NCBI RefSeq assembly: GCF_963169125.1
Contig: NC_084802.1
Location: forward strand, 111,542,903-111,606,902
Direction: 5' to 3'
DNA from: Humulus lupulus
Taxonomy: Eukaryota; Streptophyta; Magnoliopsida; Rosales; Cannabaceae
DNA length: 64,000 nt
Shown: piece after piece, positions 63,256 to 64,000 of the stretch
How positions within the stretch are numbered: position 1 is the stretch's first letter
How the letters are laid out: each line of letters begins with the position of its first letter
The notes under the pieces: model-generated
What the model was told of the DNA's origin: nothing
Databases searched by the model: none
What the model saw: the letters and a program-made list of their open reading frames with translations, nothing else
Program-made: the position numbers and the translations under genes

Positions 63256-63834
63256 TTATTAGTGATAAAAATCGGTAATGTCTCACACACCTCTATTTGA
63301 TTAATTATGTATTTCACACTGTTCGCACTAACCACTTTAAATGGCCTTGTGCTCGATCCATTCATGAACCATCTTGAAAGGAAACTCTTACTCTCTCGAG
63401 AGGTGGCACAACTCCTAGGTTCACATAGGTTAAATTCTTACAACATCTTTGCTACCTTTATTGATGCTTGTTGCTCTTCAATTGAATTTCATTAAAAGCC
63501 TAAAACTTAATCCCCATGTCTGGTAGCAACCAACATTAACTCACCCTTGATGGGACCTTTACGCTGTTAATTTTGAAATCACTCCCTTATCGAATGACTT
63601 GTTATTACCCATTGAACTCTACACTCGATGTAAACAAGTTTTGAGTTACATTGCCATCATTGGGGACTCTTTTTGTCAAGGAGTTTTAGTCCCATCCCTT
63701 TATTTGTTGAACTATCCAAATCTCTCCCTAGAGGTTTGATAAATGGATTTGCTAAGTTCTGACATGATTTCACATATGACATTGATATGATACTCTTGTC
63801 AATCGATTCCCTCACGTAGTCATGTCTTAGACTT
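63256..63834 (-). pseudogene. Copia-4: 3' untranslated region and end of RNase H
   Basis: On the minus strand, 63834-63657 encodes a C-terminal RNase H piece (SYVKSCQNLANPFIKPL, then MGLKLL) like the end of copia-2 pol, with a TGA at 63659-63657. The untranslated part shares a block with copia-2 (63290-63460 against 22590-22815). The rest of the element was removed or displaced by the insertion at 63835. Confidence 0.8.
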
Positions 63835-64000
63835 TGTAACGACTCTCAAAATATACAAGAGCAAAATCATGCGGAAATTTAAACTTTTTACTCTTAACTC
63901 ATTGTACCAAAAATCCATATAGAAAAAAACTTTTAAAAAGATCGTGTGCACACACTTTTAGTTTAGCAAAACACAATCACAAAAGAAATAACAAACTTCA
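63835..64000 (+). mobile_element. Start of another LTR, running off the window
   Basis: TGTAACGACTCTCAAAATATAC interrupts the RNase H of copia-4. The TGTAACG start and the position suggest a gypsy LTR, but only 166 bp are visible. Confidence 0.55.

Overview
This 64 kb window looks like repetitive plant heterochromatin. I found no ordinary host gene, tRNA gene, working rRNA gene or CRISPR array. Nearly every base I can assign belongs to an LTR retrotransposon or a small DNA transposon: Ty1/copia elements, Ty3/gypsy elements of Tat, Athila-like and chromodomain (Tekay-like) type, one 5S-bearing Cassandra-like TRIM, a hAT-type MITE and a CACTA end. The families, the AT-rich spacers and the tRNA-Asp type primer site point to a flowering plant, probably a eudicot. 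I cannot name the species.

Left half (1-37278): a nest of insertions. A Tekay-like gypsy element (LTR piece 31348-33713, gag-pol remains 34564-36866, 3' LTR start 36862-37278) was hit by an Angela-like copia element (copia-1: coding 1-1389 and 28190-28420, 3' LTR 28435-31347). Copia-1 was broken by copia-2 (minus strand, 1390-28184; 5-bp duplication with one mismatch). The 3' LTR of copia-2 was broken by Tat-1 (2262-22138; perfect duplication AAATC). The gag of Tat-1 is broken by an Athila-like block (3877-13410), and the leader of that block is broken by a solo LTR (10422-11183; perfect duplication CTTAT). That is six layers. A hAT-like MITE sits in the copia-1 LTR.

The most unusual part is 3877-21320. 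The Athila-like block has the order LTR - short internal region - diverged LTR - second internal region. It stops inside an Athila-type gag and continues in the same reading frame into the Tat protease-polymerase-integrase. Its leaders carry an array of small hairpins with co-varying stems. Downstream, on the opposite strand, Tat-1 carries a spliced antisense gene whose four coding exons join in phase, with a TATA-box and telobox upstream.

Right half (37279-64000): a CACTA 5' end and unassigned AT-rich sequence, then a degenerate minus-strand Angela-like element (copia-3, 42317-54386) carrying a Cassandra solo LTR (43998-44369, duplication CCTAC) and a 2.7-kb gypsy solo LTR (45520-48235, duplication GAAAG). 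After it come a degenerate minus-strand Tat fragment (54526-57800), a Tekay-like LTR (57801-59880), the 5' end of another Tat element (59881-62089), a piece of Angela-like LTR (62090-62484), the 3' end of copia-4 (62485-63834), and the start of one more LTR running off the window.

All elements have stop codons, deletions or altered catalytic residues, so none looks autonomous. Boundaries rest on TG...CA termini, target-site duplications, primer sites and polypurine tracts read by eye. Lineage names are by recognition of protein motifs, not by a search.
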